64,000 bases of DNA from Pseudomonas sp. dw_358 (GTDB taxonomy: Bacteria; Pseudomonadota; Gammaproteobacteria; Pseudomonadales; Pseudomonadaceae). The stretch covers positions 62,001 through 126,000 of the forward strand of contig NZ_JAAVUX010000003.1 in assembly GCF_018449655.1 (NCBI RefSeq), given 5' to 3'. Shown here in pieces: positions 44,788 to 54,719 of this stretch. Made by a program: the position numbers and the translations under genes. Below the pieces are notes generated by a model, which searched no databases, was not told the DNA's origin, and was given only the letters and a program-made list of their open reading frames with translations. How positions within the stretch are numbered: position 1 is the stretch's first letter; each line of letters opens with the position of its first letter.

Positions 44788-45536
44788 GGGGCCGACAACC
44801 CGTCGAGGGACTCACGGATGCGCTGCACTGCCGCCACCGAGCCGGGGTTGTCGCCGTGCACGCACAAGGTGTCGGGACGCAACTGCAACGCGCTGCCGTC
44901 GCTGGCGGTCAGCGCCTCGCCTCGGGCCAGGCGCAGCGCTTGCTCGACCACCCGTTGCGGGTCATGGTGTACGGCGCCGGGCAGGCTGCGCGAGACCAGG
45001 CGGCCGACGGCATCGTAGGCGCGGTCGGCGAAGGCTTCGAACCACAGGGTCACACCCAGCTCGTCAGCCGCGGCCTGGGCGGCGCCGTTGTCGCCCATGG
45101 CCAACAGCATCAATGGCAACGGCCGGTCATAGGCCGCCAGCGCAAGCATTACCGCACGCAGTTGCTTGGGGTTGGCCATCATGTCGTTGTACATCGCCCC
45201 ATGGGGTTTGACGTACTGCACCAGGCCGCCGCGGGCGCGGCAGATACCGTCCAGGGCGCCGATCTGATAATGCAGCAGGTCCTGGATCTCCTGAGCAGAG
45301 CAGACCATCGAGCGGCGACCGAAGCCGACCAGGTCCGGGTAGGCCGGATGAGCGCCTATCATCACCTCATGCTTGAGCGCCAGATCCACCGTGCGGCCCA
45401 TGACACTGGGGTCGCCGGCGTGAAAGCCACAGGCGATGTTGGCGCAGTCGATGTAGGGCATGACCTCGGCGTCGAGGCCCATGGTCCAGGCGCCGAAGCT
45501 CTCGCCGATGTCACAGTTGAGTAGTAGACGGCCCAC
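44784..45536 (-). CDS. pxpA: 5-oxoprolinase subunit PxpA (LamB/YcsF family)
   Basis: 250 residues from the GTG at 45536, which has GGGAG upstream and puts [20 protein letters not shown] near the N-terminus, as in the family. An in-frame ATG further upstream would add 13 residues. Motifs [36 protein letters not shown] and [11 protein letters not shown] match LamB/YcsF. It leads the pxpABC operon. Confidence 0.92.
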   Translation of the reverse strand: MGRLLLNCDIGESFGAWTMGLDAEVMPYIDCANIACGFHAGDPSVMGRTVDLALKHEVMIGAHPAYPDLVGFGRRSMVCSAQEIQDLLHYQIGALDGICRARGGLVQYVKPHGAMYNDMMANPKQLRAVMLALAAYDRPLPLMLLAMGDNGAAQAAADELGVTLWFEAFADRAYDAVGRLVSRSLPGAVHHDPQRVVEQALRLARGEALTASDGSALQLRPDTLCVHGDNPGSVAAVQRIRESLDGLSAP

Positions 45537-45645
45537 GAGCACGCTCCCGAAATAAGTTGTTACGGCAGGAGTCATTTTTGGCGGTGCGGGAGCCAGCCGT
45601 CCAGCGAATTAAACTGACGGCCGCTCATAAGAAAAGCTGATCACG

Positions 45646-46170
45646 TCAGCGCGTGTCCCGGGCCAGCACCGGTGAACGACGGCCGCCGTAGATCACCCAG
45701 CCGATCACCAAGCCGATACTTTCAATGATCCACGCCAGCAGGAAAGCACTGACGATGCCCCAGCCGATGGCCTCGGGCGCCAGCAACACCTGGTAACGAT
45801 AGGCTTGCAGGGTCTCGCTGCGGATCTGCGCGTCGGCGCCGACCAGCACATGCCAGTCCCGTGCATACCAAGGCCCTTGGAGTGCCTGCCACTCGCGCTC
45901 CAGCGACTGACTGCGCACCAGCAGGCCGCCGATGCTGTCGGCGTCGCTGCGAAACACCGGATCGTCGCTACTGCGGTAGTGTTCCACCAGCGCTTGCAAA
46001 TCGCCGTTGAAGAATTTCTGTGCGGTATCGCTGAAGCCCTGCAGGCTATTGCGCGCTTCGATCAAGTGCGCCTGCACCCGCTGACTGTAGTCGTTGATCA
46101 GACCCGGTACCTGCACGCCCACCAGCAGACCGAGGGCAAACAGGATCAATCGCAGGTAACTTCGCAGCAT
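45646..46170 (-). CDS. DUF2937 family membrane protein
   Basis: 174 residues with an N-terminal helix (YLRLILFALGLLVGVQVPGL) and a C-terminal helix (AIGWGIVSAFLLAWIIESIG), and the middle segment DYSQRVQAHLIEARNSLQGF. Both ends are typical of DUF2937. Function unknown. It lies downstream of the amidotransferase gene, 12 bases apart, so the two are probably transcribed together. Confidence 0.88.
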   Translation of the reverse strand: MLRSYLRLILFALGLLVGVQVPGLINDYSQRVQAHLIEARNSLQGFSDTAQKFFNGDLQALVEHYRSSDDPVFRSDADSIGGLLVRSQSLEREWQALQGPWYARDWHVLVGADAQIRSETLQAYRYQVLLAPEAIGWGIVSAFLLAWIIESIGLVIGWVIYGGRRSPVLARDTR

Positions 46171-46182
46171 CGGAACGGTTCC

Positions 46183-46965
46183 TTATGCGCCATGGTCGGC
46201 GCCTTGAGCGATGCACTCGCCCCGGCGCCAGAGCCCCCAGTCGCCGGCCGCGTAGCGGTTCCAGCTCTCGTTTTCGGTCAAGGGCTCGGTGGCGATCACG
46301 GTGACCACATCATTGGGCGTGGTCTCAGCATTAAAGTCCACGATCACATCGACATCTTTGAGCCGCGCGGGACCAAAAGGTGCCCGACGGGTGATGTGAA
46401 CCAGCTTGGTGCTGCAGAAACAGAACAGCCACTCGCCATCACTGAGCAGACAGTTGAACACTCCGAGGCTGCGGTACTCCCGGCACGCCGCGATCAGCAC
46501 CGGCAGCAATTGCTCAGGTTCCACCGGCTCGGGAAAGGCGCTGCGCACCCGATTGAGCAGGTCGCAGAATGCCGCTTCGCTGTCGGTGTCACCCACGGCG
46601 CGGTAGAAGCCGGGCTGCGGCTGGAAACCGGCCAACTGGCCATTGTGCGCGAAGCACCAGTTGCGGCCCCACAGCTCGCGCACGAACGGATGGGTATTGG
46701 CCAGGCAGACCTTGCCCACGTTGGCCTGGCGGATATGGCCAATGACCACCTCGCTCTTGATCGGGTAGCGCTGGACCAGCTGCGCGACCTCCGATTCACT
46801 GCTGGCGGCCGGGTCCTGAAAGAGCCGCAGGCCGCGCCCCTCGTAGAAGGCAATGCCCCACCCATCACGGTGCGGACCGGTACGGCCACCGCGCTGCATC
46901 AGCCCGGTAAAACTGAAGACAATGTCGGTCGGCACGTTCGCACTCATGCCCAACAGTTCGCACAT
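46183..46965 (-). CDS. Class II glutamine amidotransferase (YafJ-like)
   Basis: 260 residues beginning MCELLGMSANVP, so Cys2 becomes the N-terminal nucleophile after Met removal. GRTGPHRDGWGIAFY, VVIGHIRQANVGKV, LANTHPFVRELWGRNWCFAH and SDTDSEAAFCDLL-like motifs are the Ntn-hydrolase glutaminase site. It probably releases ammonia from glutamine for an unknown acceptor. No synthase domain is present. Confidence 0.92.
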   Translation of the reverse strand: MCELLGMSANVPTDIVFSFTGLMQRGGRTGPHRDGWGIAFYEGRGLRLFQDPAASSESEVAQLVQRYPIKSEVVIGHIRQANVGKVCLANTHPFVRELWGRNWCFAHNGQLAGFQPQPGFYRAVGDTDSEAAFCDLLNRVRSAFPEPVEPEQLLPVLIAACREYRSLGVFNCLLSDGEWLFCFCSTKLVHITRRAPFGPARLKDVDVIVDFNAETTPNDVVTVIATEPLTENESWNRYAAGDWGLWRRGECIAQGADHGA

Positions 46966-46980
46966 GCGGGTTTTTCCTGA

Positions 46981-47490
46981 TCAGAGACGCGGTTCGACGC
47001 GGGTGCGCGAGCCGCCGGGTGGTGGCGTACGCGAAGGCAGGTCTGTCGCGTAGGACGGCCGTCCGGCACTGCCGAACGCCTCTTGCGGCTCAGGCTCCGG
47101 CGCCGGCGCCGAAGCGGCCGCAGCGGCGGCATCGGCCTGGGCCGCGCGACGGGCGTTGGCCTTGCTGAGGAACGGCCAGCGCAGCAACGCGAACACGAGG
47201 TATACCCCAAGGGCGATCATCGTGTACATCAACAGTTCAGAGAGGGTGCGCCAGGCATTGTTGCCGACCTTGAACACCAGGTCCAGGGCCGTCACGGCCA
47301 GCGCCGGGGCGTATTTTTCCTGGGCCGGATCGATCATCGTCGGCGACACCAGTGCCACCAGGCCGATCACCCGCAAAGGTTCGCGCAGCCAGCGCCACAT
47401 CCAGCGAGTGATCCTGAACCACACCAGCAGGCAGCCCAAGGCGGCAACAGCGTAAATGGCCCATGCGTGCAGATAGTCGTTTTCGGTCAT
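46981..47490 (-). CDS. Membrane protein of unknown function with low-complexity tail
   Basis: 169 residues from the ATG at 47490. Hydrophobic segments AWAIYAVAALGCLLVWF, LREPLRVIGLVALVSPTM and LSELLMYTMIALGVYLVFAL are followed by a long Ala/Pro/Glu tail ending in GSRTRVEPRL. No good ribosome-binding site is visible, so the start is uncertain. It is probably co-transcribed with the amidotransferase gene. I do not recognise a family. Confidence 0.75.
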   Translation of the reverse strand: MTENDYLHAWAIYAVAALGCLLVWFRITRWMWRWLREPLRVIGLVALVSPTMIDPAQEKYAPALAVTALDLVFKVGNNAWRTLSELLMYTMIALGVYLVFALLRWPFLSKANARRAAQADAAAAAASAPAPEPEPQEAFGSAGRPSYATDLPSRTPPPGGSRTRVEPRL

Positions 47491-47601
47491 GGTTTTTTCA
47501 TGGCTGGGAGTCCGGGGGGCGCTTATGATAACGGCTTTTCGCCCGACCGGCGCGCCGCATGGCGCCCAATGGCGGAGCCCGGACCTCGGAGAACTGCCCC
47601 A

Positions 47602-49716
47602 ATGCCCGCACCCACGGCTCGAAAATCCCTTGGCGCTGACCCCTACGCCTGGCTCCAGGAGCGCGACGACCCGGCCGTCATGGCGCATCTGGAAGCCGAA
47701 AATGCCTGGCAGGAAGCCTGCCTGGCCGACGAGCAAGGCTTGCGCGAACGGCTGTTCGAGGAAATCAAGGCGCGCATCCGCGAGACCGACCTGTCCCTCG
47801 CCTCCCCCCTTGGGCCATGGCTGTATTACAGCCGCACCACCGCCGGCGACGAGTATGCCCGGCACTACCGCTGCCCACGCCCCATCGACGGCTCCTCCAC
47901 GGTGGACGAAAGCGCCGAAGAGCTGTTGCTGGATCCCAATGAACTGGCCGCCAGCGGGTTTCTCTCCCTGGGCACCTTCAATGTCAGCCCCGACCACAAG
48001 CGCCTGGCCTACAGCCTTGACACCAGCGGCGAGGAAATCTATAGCCTGTACGTCAAGGAGCTGGGCAGCGGCTCGATCACGGCACTGCCGTTCGAGGACT
48101 GCGACGGCAGCATGACCTGGGCCAGCGACAGTCGGACGCTGTTTTTCGCGTCGCTGGACGAAACCCATCGGCCTTTCAGGCTGCATCGCCATACGCTGGG
48201 CATTGCAGGCAGCGAGCAAGTCTTCGAAGAACAGGACGGACGCTTCTTCCTGCACTGCTATGCCTCCAGCTCCGAACGCCAGTTGATCCTCCAAGTGGGC
48301 AGCAAGACCACCAGCGAAAACTGGGTGGTGGATGCCGCCCGACCCCACGACGGCTTTCGCTGCGTCGCCCCTCGGGTCGAAGACCACGATTACCACATTG
48401 ACCACGGCCAGCTCGATGGCCGCTGGACCTGGTTCGTTCGCAGCAATCAGGCGGGCATCAACTTTGCTCTGTATCAGGTGCTCGATGATGCCCAGGTCCC
48501 CGGCCGCGAGCGCTGGGAGCCGTTGATCGCCCATCGCGACGACGTGATGCTCGAAGGCGTGACCCTCAATGCCTCGGCCTACACCCTGAGCCTGCGTGAA
48601 GGCGGCCTGCCGATCATCGAGGTCCATGCCCGAAATGCCGCGCCTTACCGCGTGGAATTGCCTGATGCGGTCTACAACCTCTACCTGTATGACAGCCTGG
48701 AGTTCACCAGTGCCCAGGTCCGCCTGCGTTACGAGTCTCTGAACCGCCCCGGCCAGGTGCGGCAGTTGAATCTGGTCGACGGCCACCAGGAGGTGCTCAA
48801 GCAGACCCCGGTGCTGGGCAGCTTCAGCGCCGACGATTATGTCAGCCAGCGTCTATGGGCCACCGCCCCTGATGGCGTGCAGGTGCCCATCAGCCTGGTG
48901 ATGCACCGCAGCGTGGTCGGCCAGACGGTGCCCCTCTATCTCTACGGCTACGGCGCCTACGGCTCGAGCCTTGACCCATGGTTCTCCCATGCGCGCCTGA
49001 GCCTGCTCGACCGCGGTGTCGCCTTCGCCATCGCCCACGTGCGCGGTGGCGGCGAACTCGGCGAGGCCTGGTACCGGGCCGGCAAACAGGAACACAAGGC
49101 CAATACCTTCAGCGATTTCATCGCCTGCGCCGAGCACCTGATCGAACAAGGCATCACCCGCGCCGAGCAACTGGTCATCAGCGGCGGCAGCGCCGGGGGC
49201 ATGCTGATTGGCGCGGTGGTGAACCAGCGTCCGGAACTGTTCAAGGCTGCCATTGCCGAAGTGCCTTTCGTCGATGTGCTCAATACCATGCTCGACCCCG
49301 ATCTTCCACTGACCGTCACTGAATACGACGAATGGGGAAACCCGGAAGATCCGCAGGTGTATGCGCGCATCAAGGCCTATGCTCCTTATGAAAATGTGCA
49401 GGCTCAGGGCTACCCGGCCATGCTGGTGATTGCCGGCTACAACGACAGCCGGGTGCAATACTGGGAGGCCGCCAAATGGGTGGCTCGGCTGCGCGAATAC
49501 AAGACGGACGACCACCTGCTGTTGCTCAAGACCGAATTAGGTGCCGGGCATGGCGGGATGAGCGGTCGCTATCAGGGGCTGCGTGACGTGGCACTGGAGT
49601 ACAGTTTTGTATTCAAGGTGCTTTCTGTTCAGGAAGCCGGGTTGGTGCAACAATCAGCGAACGACGCAGGCCATGTGCCAGTGCTTCCCCAGACGATAAA
49701 AAATCGAAGAACGTGA
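47602..49716 (+). CDS. ptrB: Prolyl oligopeptidase family protease (oligopeptidase B-like, S9)
   Basis: 704 residues from the ATG at 47602. A seven-bladed propeller occupies the N-terminal part and the peptidase domain the C-terminal part. The catalytic Ser530 is in SGGSAGG, Asp615 in GYNDSRV and His650 in GAGHGG; VRGGGELGEAWYRAGK and LYLYGYGAYG are other S9 marks. It cleaves short peptides, probably after Lys/Arg, in the cytoplasm. The C-terminus runs about 29 residues beyond the usual end, nearly to the next gene. Confidence 0.93.
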   Translation: MPAPTARKSLGADPYAWLQERDDPAVMAHLEAENAWQEACLADEQGLRERLFEEIKARIRETDLSLASPLGPWLYYSRTTAGDEYARHYRCPRPIDGSSTVDESAEELLLDPNELAASGFLSLGTFNVSPDHKRLAYSLDTSGEEIYSLYVKELGSGSITALPFEDCDGSMTWASDSRTLFFASLDETHRPFRLHRHTLGIAGSEQVFEEQDGRFFLHCYASSSERQLILQVGSKTTSENWVVDAARPHDGFRCVAPRVEDHDYHIDHGQLDGRWTWFVRSNQAGINFALYQVLDDAQVPGRERWEPLIAHRDDVMLEGVTLNASAYTLSLREGGLPIIEVHARNAAPYRVELPDAVYNLYLYDSLEFTSAQVRLRYESLNRPGQVRQLNLVDGHQEVLKQTPVLGSFSADDYVSQRLWATAPDGVQVPISLVMHRSVVGQTVPLYLYGYGAYGSSLDPWFSHARLSLLDRGVAFAIAHVRGGGELGEAWYRAGKQEHKANTFSDFIACAEHLIEQGITRAEQLVISGGSAGGMLIGAVVNQRPELFKAAIAEVPFVDVLNTMLDPDLPLTVTEYDEWGNPEDPQVYARIKAYAPYENVQAQGYPAMLVIAGYNDSRVQYWEAAKWVARLREYKTDDHLLLLKTELGAGHGGMSGRYQGLRDVALEYSFVFKVLSVQEAGLVQQSANDAGHVPVLPQTIKNRRT

Positions 49717-49719
49717 GCC

Positions 49720-50190
49720 ATGACTGACCAAGCGATGCTCAAACAGGAAATACGTGACAAGCTGATGGACTGCGGGCTGTTCAATCATATTCCGCCGGTG
49801 GAGCTGACCACGGCGGCCGGCTATTTCATCATCAGTTCGATGAAGAAGGGCGAAGAGATCTTCCATGAAGGCGACGCTGGCACCTTCATGTGCATCATCC
49901 ACTCGGGCCATGTGTCGGTGCAAAAGACCAACCAGGACAACGTCCAGGTGGAAATGGCGGTGCTGCGCAAGGGCACGTTCGGGGAAATGGCCGTTCTCGA
50001 CGGTGAGCGTCGCTCGGCCACCTGCATCGCTGCCACCGACTGCTACCTGCTGAACCTGGGCAAGGACTCGCTGGACAAGATGATCAACGATGCGCCCAAG
50101 GTCGCAGCCAAGATCATCCGCGCGCTGGCCGTAGCGCTGTCACGCCGGCTGCGAATGGTCGACGGCCAGCTGTTGGCCAAACAGGCCTGA
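49720..50190 (+). CDS. Cyclic-nucleotide-binding domain protein
   Basis: 156 residues holding a single cNMP-binding fold. The phosphate-binding cassette GTFGEMAVLDGERRSATC is intact, with the conserved Glu and Arg. No output domain is present, and the C-terminal helix is basic (LAVALSRRLRMVDGQLLAK). It could respond to cAMP as a partner-binding sensor. It starts four bases after the oligopeptidase gene. Confidence 0.92.
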   Translation: MTDQAMLKQEIRDKLMDCGLFNHIPPVELTTAAGYFIISSMKKGEEIFHEGDAGTFMCIIHSGHVSVQKTNQDNVQVEMAVLRKGTFGEMAVLDGERRSATCIAATDCYLLNLGKDSLDKMINDAPKVAAKIIRALAVALSRRLRMVDGQLLAKQA

Positions 50191-50209
50191 GCTGGCGTGA
50201 ACCAGACAC

Positions 50210-50494
50210 TCATGTGCCCGGCGCCCGCGCCTTGTTCTCCACACTCCCCAGCGCCGATGAGTCTTGCTCCTTCGGCGGGCTGGGTGCCTTGATCGTCGGC
50301 AACAGCGGCGAGTCGTGGTTGATACCGCCGTTGCCGGGCGGGGGCGGTACCGTCAACTGCGGGTAAGGGGTCGGCGCCGGAGCACTGGACGCACCTGCAC
50401 CGGGTGTTCCCGGACCGAAAGGCGCGTCTTCGGCCACGGCAACGCCTATCCAGCAGGCCAGGCCGATAACGACCGACAACATGATTGACTTCAT
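50210..50494 (-). CDS. Small exported Pro-rich protein of unknown function
   Basis: 94 residues from the ATG at 50494 (GGAAG upstream). A signal peptide (MKSIMLSVVIGLACWIGVAV, cut after AVAEDA) is followed by a disordered Pro/Gly/Ala-rich segment (GPGTPGAGASSAPAPTPYPQ). No motif is recognised. The convergent cNMP-binding gene ends 20 bases away. Confidence 0.8.
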   Translation of the reverse strand: MKSIMLSVVIGLACWIGVAVAEDAPFGPGTPGAGASSAPAPTPYPQLTVPPPPGNGGINHDSPLLPTIKAPSPPKEQDSSALGSVENKARAPGT

Positions 50495-50562
50495 TGATGC
50501 TTCCAACTCTTGCCTGACCATCCGGGTTTGAAGTCGTGGAGGCTACTACTAACAGGATCAAC

Positions 50563-51243
50563 ATGAAACGTTTCGTATTACTCGACACCGCGCCCATTCC
50601 AGAAAACGGCGGTGCCTTGTGCCTCTTCGAGTATGGCGAAGACTTTGTCATCAAGATCCAAGGCGGCGATGGCGGGCAGCTGATGAATACGCGCATGCAC
50701 GGATCAGAAGATGCGCTGGCCGAAATCCCCTGCCGCAAAGTCGCCGGACGCCCCGGTTCCCGAGTGCTGATCGGCGGTCTGGGCATGGGCTTTACCCTGG
50801 CCGCCGCGCTCAAGCAACTGGGCAAGACGGCGGAGGTGGTGGTGGCCGAACTGGTCCCCGGTGTCGTCGAATGGAACCGCGGCCCGCTGGGCGAAAAAGC
50901 CGGTCGCCCGCTGGATGACCCGCGCACGACCATCCGTCTGGAGGATGTGGCGAAGGTGATCCAGGCCGAGCCTCAGGGCTTCGACGCCATCATGCTGGAT
51001 GTCGACAATGGACCCGAAGGGCTGACACAGAAAGCCAACAGCTGGCTGTACTCCAGCGGCGGCCTCGGCGCCTGTGCCAAGGCGTTGCGCAACAAGGGCG
51101 TGTTGGCAGTCTGGTCGGCCAGCGCCGACCGGCAGTTTTCCGACAAGCTACGCAAGGCCGGCTTCAAGGCCGAGGAAGTCCAGGTGTTTGCCCATGGCAA
51201 CAAGGGCACGCGGCACACCATCTGGATCGCGCAGAAGCTGTAG
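50563..51243 (+). CDS. Spermidine-synthase-like methyltransferase-fold protein
   Basis: 226 residues from the ATG at 50563 (AGGA upstream). The Rossmann segment VLIGGLGMGFTLAAALKQLG binds a nucleoside cofactor, and DAIMLDVDNGPEGL is the second key strand. The protein resembles SpeE/spermidine synthase-like members without the full polyamine pocket. Substrate unknown. Confidence 0.87.
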   Translation: MKRFVLLDTAPIPENGGALCLFEYGEDFVIKIQGGDGGQLMNTRMHGSEDALAEIPCRKVAGRPGSRVLIGGLGMGFTLAAALKQLGKTAEVVVAELVPGVVEWNRGPLGEKAGRPLDDPRTTIRLEDVAKVIQAEPQGFDAIMLDVDNGPEGLTQKANSWLYSSGGLGACAKALRNKGVLAVWSASADRQFSDKLRKAGFKAEEVQVFAHGNKGTRHTIWIAQKL

Positions 51244-51279
51244 AATGAGCGCCTACCGTTATCAGCCCGAGGTGAACCC

Positions 51280-51645
51280 ATGAGTTCGTCCACGCCCCAC
51301 ACCGCCAAACTCGACAAGATCCTGGCCGAAGCCCAGCGCGAACGCGAAAGCGGCTACCGCGACAAGGCACTGAAGATGTACCCCCACGTCTGCGGCCGCT
51401 GTGCACGTGAATTCGCCGGCAAGCGGCTGAGCGAACTGACCGTGCACCACCGCGACCATAACCATGACAACAACCCCCAGGACGGCTCCAACTGGGAGTT
51501 GCTGTGCCTGTACTGCCACGACAACGAGCATTCGCGGTACACCGACCAGCAGTATTACGGCGAAGGCTCCACCAGCAGCCCGACCATAGCCAAGGCGACC
51601 CATAACCCCTTCGCGGCCCTCGCCGGCCTGATGAAGAAGGATTGA
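51280..51645 (+). CDS. YajD family HNH nuclease
   Basis: 121 residues with the HNH core CGRCAREFAGKRLSELTVHHRD, HNHDNNPQDGSNWELLCLYC and HDNEHSR. Two Cys-x-x-Cys pairs bind structural zinc and HH/N/H form the nuclease site. YajD proteins are widespread; the physiological DNA target is unclear. It is directly followed by the SPOUT gene with two-base spacing. Confidence 0.92.
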   Translation: MSSSTPHTAKLDKILAEAQRERESGYRDKALKMYPHVCGRCAREFAGKRLSELTVHHRDHNHDNNPQDGSNWELLCLYCHDNEHSRYTDQQYYGEGSTSSPTIAKATHNPFAALAGLMKKD

Positions 51646-51647
51646 GC

Positions 51648-52118
51648 GTGGCCAACAAACGTTACAGTTGTATCGGCCTGTTCAACCCCAAATCACCTGA
51701 GAACGTCGGCTCCGTAATGCGAGCCGCCGGCTGCTATGGGGTCAATTCAGTGTTTTACACCGGCAAGCGTTATGAGCGAGCCCGTGACTTCATCACCGAT
51801 ACCAAGCGCATCCACTATGACATTCCGCTGATCGGCATCGACGACCTGCAGAAGATCATCCCGCTGGGCTGCACGCCGGTGGCGGTGGAGCTGGTGGACG
51901 GCGCGCGCCCGCTGCCGGAGTACACCCATCCAGACCGTGCCATCTACATTTTCGGCCCGGAAGACGGCAGTCTCGACGCCAGCATCCGCGACTGGTGCGA
52001 GGACACCATCTACATCCCCACCAGTGGCTGCATGAACCTCGCCGCCACCGTCAACGTTGTGCTTTACGACCGCATGGCCAAGGGCAACAACACCCGCTCC
52101 GGGCCCAAATTCAAGTAA
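51648..52118 (+). CDS. SPOUT-family RNA methyltransferase (TrmH/TrmL-like)
   Basis: 156 residues from the GTG at 51648 (AAGGA upstream). The SPOUT motifs are NVGSVMRAAGCYGV near residue 18, IFGPEDGSLD, and IPTSGCMNLAATVNVVLYDR, which forms the SAM-binding trefoil knot. It should 2'-O-methylate an RNA, likely tRNA or rRNA. The exact target is not told by sequence. Co-transcribed with the HNH gene. Confidence 0.9.
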   Translation: MANKRYSCIGLFNPKSPENVGSVMRAAGCYGVNSVFYTGKRYERARDFITDTKRIHYDIPLIGIDDLQKIIPLGCTPVAVELVDGARPLPEYTHPDRAIYIFGPEDGSLDASIRDWCEDTIYIPTSGCMNLAATVNVVLYDRMAKGNNTRSGPKFK

Positions 52119-52182
52119 GCCCGAGGGAACAGCCCGGCACTTTGGCAGTCAGCTTATTATCAATGCCCATCAGGAAGCGATC

Positions 52183-52551
52183 ATGAGCGACAACAAAGCC
52201 TTGCAACTGCTGAACACACCTTTCACCACCCCCGCCGAGCACAATGTGCACGGCTGGGAGCGCGCAGGTTCCCTCGCCGCCGGGGTGATCCTGCTAGGCA
52301 AGGGCGTGGCCCGCGGTGGGATTTTCGGGCTGGTGCAGATCGCCTTGGGCGGTGTTGCCCTGAAACGCGGTTTTACAGGCCACAGCGAAGCCAAGAGCAT
52401 GCTCCAGCGGGGTCGTGAAAGCCTGGATGAAGCGCGGGGTTCGATCGAGCGTGCGGGAGATGAGCTGGTTCAGCTCAAGGACAAGGCGGTTCAGGCCACC
52501 AAAGAGGCAACCGTGACCGGAAATGATGCGCTGGATACGCCCAAGGTGTGA
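52183..52551 (+). CDS. DUF2892-like small membrane protein
   Basis: 122 residues from the ATG at 52183 (AGGAAG). The central stretch RAGSLAAGVILLGKGVARGG and GLVQIALGGVALKRGF are DUF2892-type hydrophobic segments. The C-terminus is a charged helix (RGRESLDEARGSIERAGDEL). No function is known. A hairpin lies 16 bases past the stop. Confidence 0.8.
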   Translation: MSDNKALQLLNTPFTTPAEHNVHGWERAGSLAAGVILLGKGVARGGIFGLVQIALGGVALKRGFTGHSEAKSMLQRGRESLDEARGSIERAGDELVQLKDKAVQATKEATVTGNDALDTPKV

Positions 52552-52567
52552 TGGCTGACGAAACACG

Positions 52568-52599
52568 CCTGCAGGACCGTGCTTGCGCGGTCCTGCAGG
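52568..52599. terminator. Hairpin shared by the DUF2892 and kup gene ends
   Basis: A perfect 12-bp stem CCTGCAGGACCG / CGGTCCTGCAGG (52568-52579 and 52588-52599) with an eight-base loop lies between two convergent genes. No T-run follows on either side, so it may be a weak or Rho-assisted terminator. Confidence 0.65.
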
Positions 52600-52616
52600 G
52601 TTCGCCAGACCAGTTT

Positions 52617-54515
52617 CTACATTTCTACCTGCGTCCCCAACTCGATCACCCGGTTCACCGGCAAACGGAAGAACCGCAAGTTGCCGTTGGCGTTCTTCAA
52701 CATGAACGCGAACAACCCTTCACGCCAGCGCGCCATGCCCATGATCTTCGAAGGGATGACCGTTTCCCGACTGAGGAAGTAGGTTGTGCGCATCGGGCTG
52801 AAGTCCAGCTCCGGCAGGTGGCACAACTTCAAGGCCGCCGGCACGTCAGGCTCGTCCATGAAGCCGTAGTGCAGGATCACCCGGAAGAACCCCTCATCGA
52901 ACGCTTCCACCTCGAACCGTTGCGACGGTGGCACGCGTGGTGTGTCTTCGTTGCTCACCGTCAGCAACACCACTTGCTCGTGCAAGACCTGGTTGTGCAG
53001 CAGGTTGTGCAACAGCGCATGAGGGACGGCGTCGGAGCGGGCCGTGAGGAACACCGCCGTGCCCTGTACCCTGTGGGGTGGCTGGATATGAATGCTGCTG
53101 ATGAAGATCGGCAGCGGCAAGCCGCCCTCGTCGATATGGCCGGCCAGCAACTGCTTGCCACGCTTCCAGGTGGTCATCAGGATGAACAGCACCGTGCCCG
53201 CCAGGACCGGGAATGCCCCGCCCTGAACGATCTTCGGCACGTTGGCGGCGAAAAACAGACCATCCACCAGCAGGCAGACGATCAACACCGGGACAGCGAA
53301 GATCGGCGGCCATTTCCATAGCAGCAACATCACCGCCGACACCAGCAAGGTGGTCATCAGCATGGTTCCGGTCACAGCCACGCCGTACGCCGAGGCCAGT
53401 GCCCCCGAAGACTCGAAGCCCAATACCAGCAGAATCACGCCGCACATCAGCGCCCAGTTGACCGCTCCGATGTAAATCTGCCCCTGTTCATTGCTGGAGG
53501 TGTGCTGGATCTGCATGCGCGGGATGTAACCCAACTGGATAGCCTGCTGGGTCAGCGAGAACGCACCGGAAATCACCGCTTGCGAAGCAATCACTGTCGC
53601 CACCGTGGACAGGCCGATCAGCGGCAGCAGGGCCCAGCTCGGCGCCAGCAGATAGAACGGGTTGCGCGCAGCCTCGGCGTCACCGAGCATCAGCGCGCCC
53701 TGACCGAAGTAGTTGAGCACCAGGGCCGGCAGCACCAGGATGAACCAGGCGCGGGCAATCGGCTTGCGGCCAAAGTGGCCCATGTCCGCGTAGAGGGCTT
53801 CGGCACCGGTCAAGGCCAGCACCACCGCGCCGAGCACGGCCACCGCAATCCCGATATGTGCGGTGAAAAATCGCACGCCCCACTTCGGATTGAGCGCCTG
53901 CAACACCTCGGGGTGCTGGCAGATGCCGTAGACGCCCAGTGCACCCAGCACCAGAAACCACAGCACCATGACCGGCCCGAAGAGCTTGCCGATGCGCGCC
54001 GTGCCGTGGCGCTGGATCAGAAACAGCCCGACGAGGACGATCAGCGACAGCGGCACCACCCAGTGCTCGATGCCGTCGAACGCCAGTTCCAGGCCCTCGA
54101 TAGCCGAGAGCACCGACACTGCGGGGGTGATCATGCTGTCGCCGTAGAACAGCGCCGCACCGATCAACCCGCACACCACCAGCGCCGCGCTGAGGCGCGG
54201 ATAGCCCGCCGATGCTCGGCGAGCGAGTGCCGTCAGGGCCATGATGCCGCCCTCGCCCTGGTTATCGGCGCGCAGCACGAACAGCATGTACTTGATCGAC
54301 ACGACCCAGATCAGCGACCAGAAAATCAGCGACAAAATGCCCAGAACGCCATCGTGGTCGACACTGATGCCGTACCCGCCGGTGAACACCTCTTTAAGGG
54401 TGTAAAGCGGGCTGGTTCCGATGTCGCCATACACGACCCCCACGGCCGCCACCAACATGCCCAGCGGCTTGACCGCTGAATGTTCGGCACCTGCCGCACT
54501 GCTTGCCTGAGACAT
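52617..54515 (-). CDS. kup: Potassium uptake permease Kup
   Basis: 632 residues, normal for Kup. About twelve hydrophobic segments with the family signatures [20 protein letters not shown] at the N-terminus and [24 protein letters not shown] and [15 protein letters not shown] segments. A cytoplasmic C-terminal domain contains [12 protein letters not shown]. It takes up K+ with protons at low external K+. Divergent from rimO. Confidence 0.95.
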   Translation of the reverse strand: MSQASSAAGAEHSAVKPLGMLVAAVGVVYGDIGTSPLYTLKEVFTGGYGISVDHDGVLGILSLIFWSLIWVVSIKYMLFVLRADNQGEGGIMALTALARRASAGYPRLSAALVVCGLIGAALFYGDSMITPAVSVLSAIEGLELAFDGIEHWVVPLSLIVLVGLFLIQRHGTARIGKLFGPVMVLWFLVLGALGVYGICQHPEVLQALNPKWGVRFFTAHIGIAVAVLGAVVLALTGAEALYADMGHFGRKPIARAWFILVLPALVLNYFGQGALMLGDAEAARNPFYLLAPSWALLPLIGLSTVATVIASQAVISGAFSLTQQAIQLGYIPRMQIQHTSSNEQGQIYIGAVNWALMCGVILLVLGFESSGALASAYGVAVTGTMLMTTLLVSAVMLLLWKWPPIFAVPVLIVCLLVDGLFFAANVPKIVQGGAFPVLAGTVLFILMTTWKRGKQLLAGHIDEGGLPLPIFISSIHIQPPHRVQGTAVFLTARSDAVPHALLHNLLHNQVLHEQVVLLTVSNEDTPRVPPSQRFEVEAFDEGFFRVILHYGFMDEPDVPAALKLCHLPELDFSPMRTTYFLSRETVIPSKIMGMARWREGLFAFMLKNANGNLRFFRLPVNRVIELGTQVEM

Positions 54516-54606
54516 CTACCACTCCTGAAACGATGCTTTCAAAACTTGACTGAGCTTGACGCGGCGAAGCATAGCGCAGCACTCGTCGTATTTCCCTGCA
54601 TAATGC

Positions 54607-54635
54607 TGGTCAAGTGCGTTTGTCACCGCTAGAAT
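54607..54635 (+). promoter_or_regulatory. Likely sigma-70 promoter of rimO
   Basis: A -35-like TGGTCA (54607-54612), 17-base spacer and -10 TAGAAT (54630-54635) lie about 85 bases before the rimO ATG in the 204-base gap between kup and rimO. The -10 is one mismatch from consensus; the -35 is weaker. Confidence 0.6.
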
Positions 54636-54719
54636 TGCGCACTTTTTGATCAGAGGCGCCCATTGAGCGCCCAGCCAGGCCGTCCCCACCGGGCCGCTGT
54701 CATCACACCGAGGTTAGTC

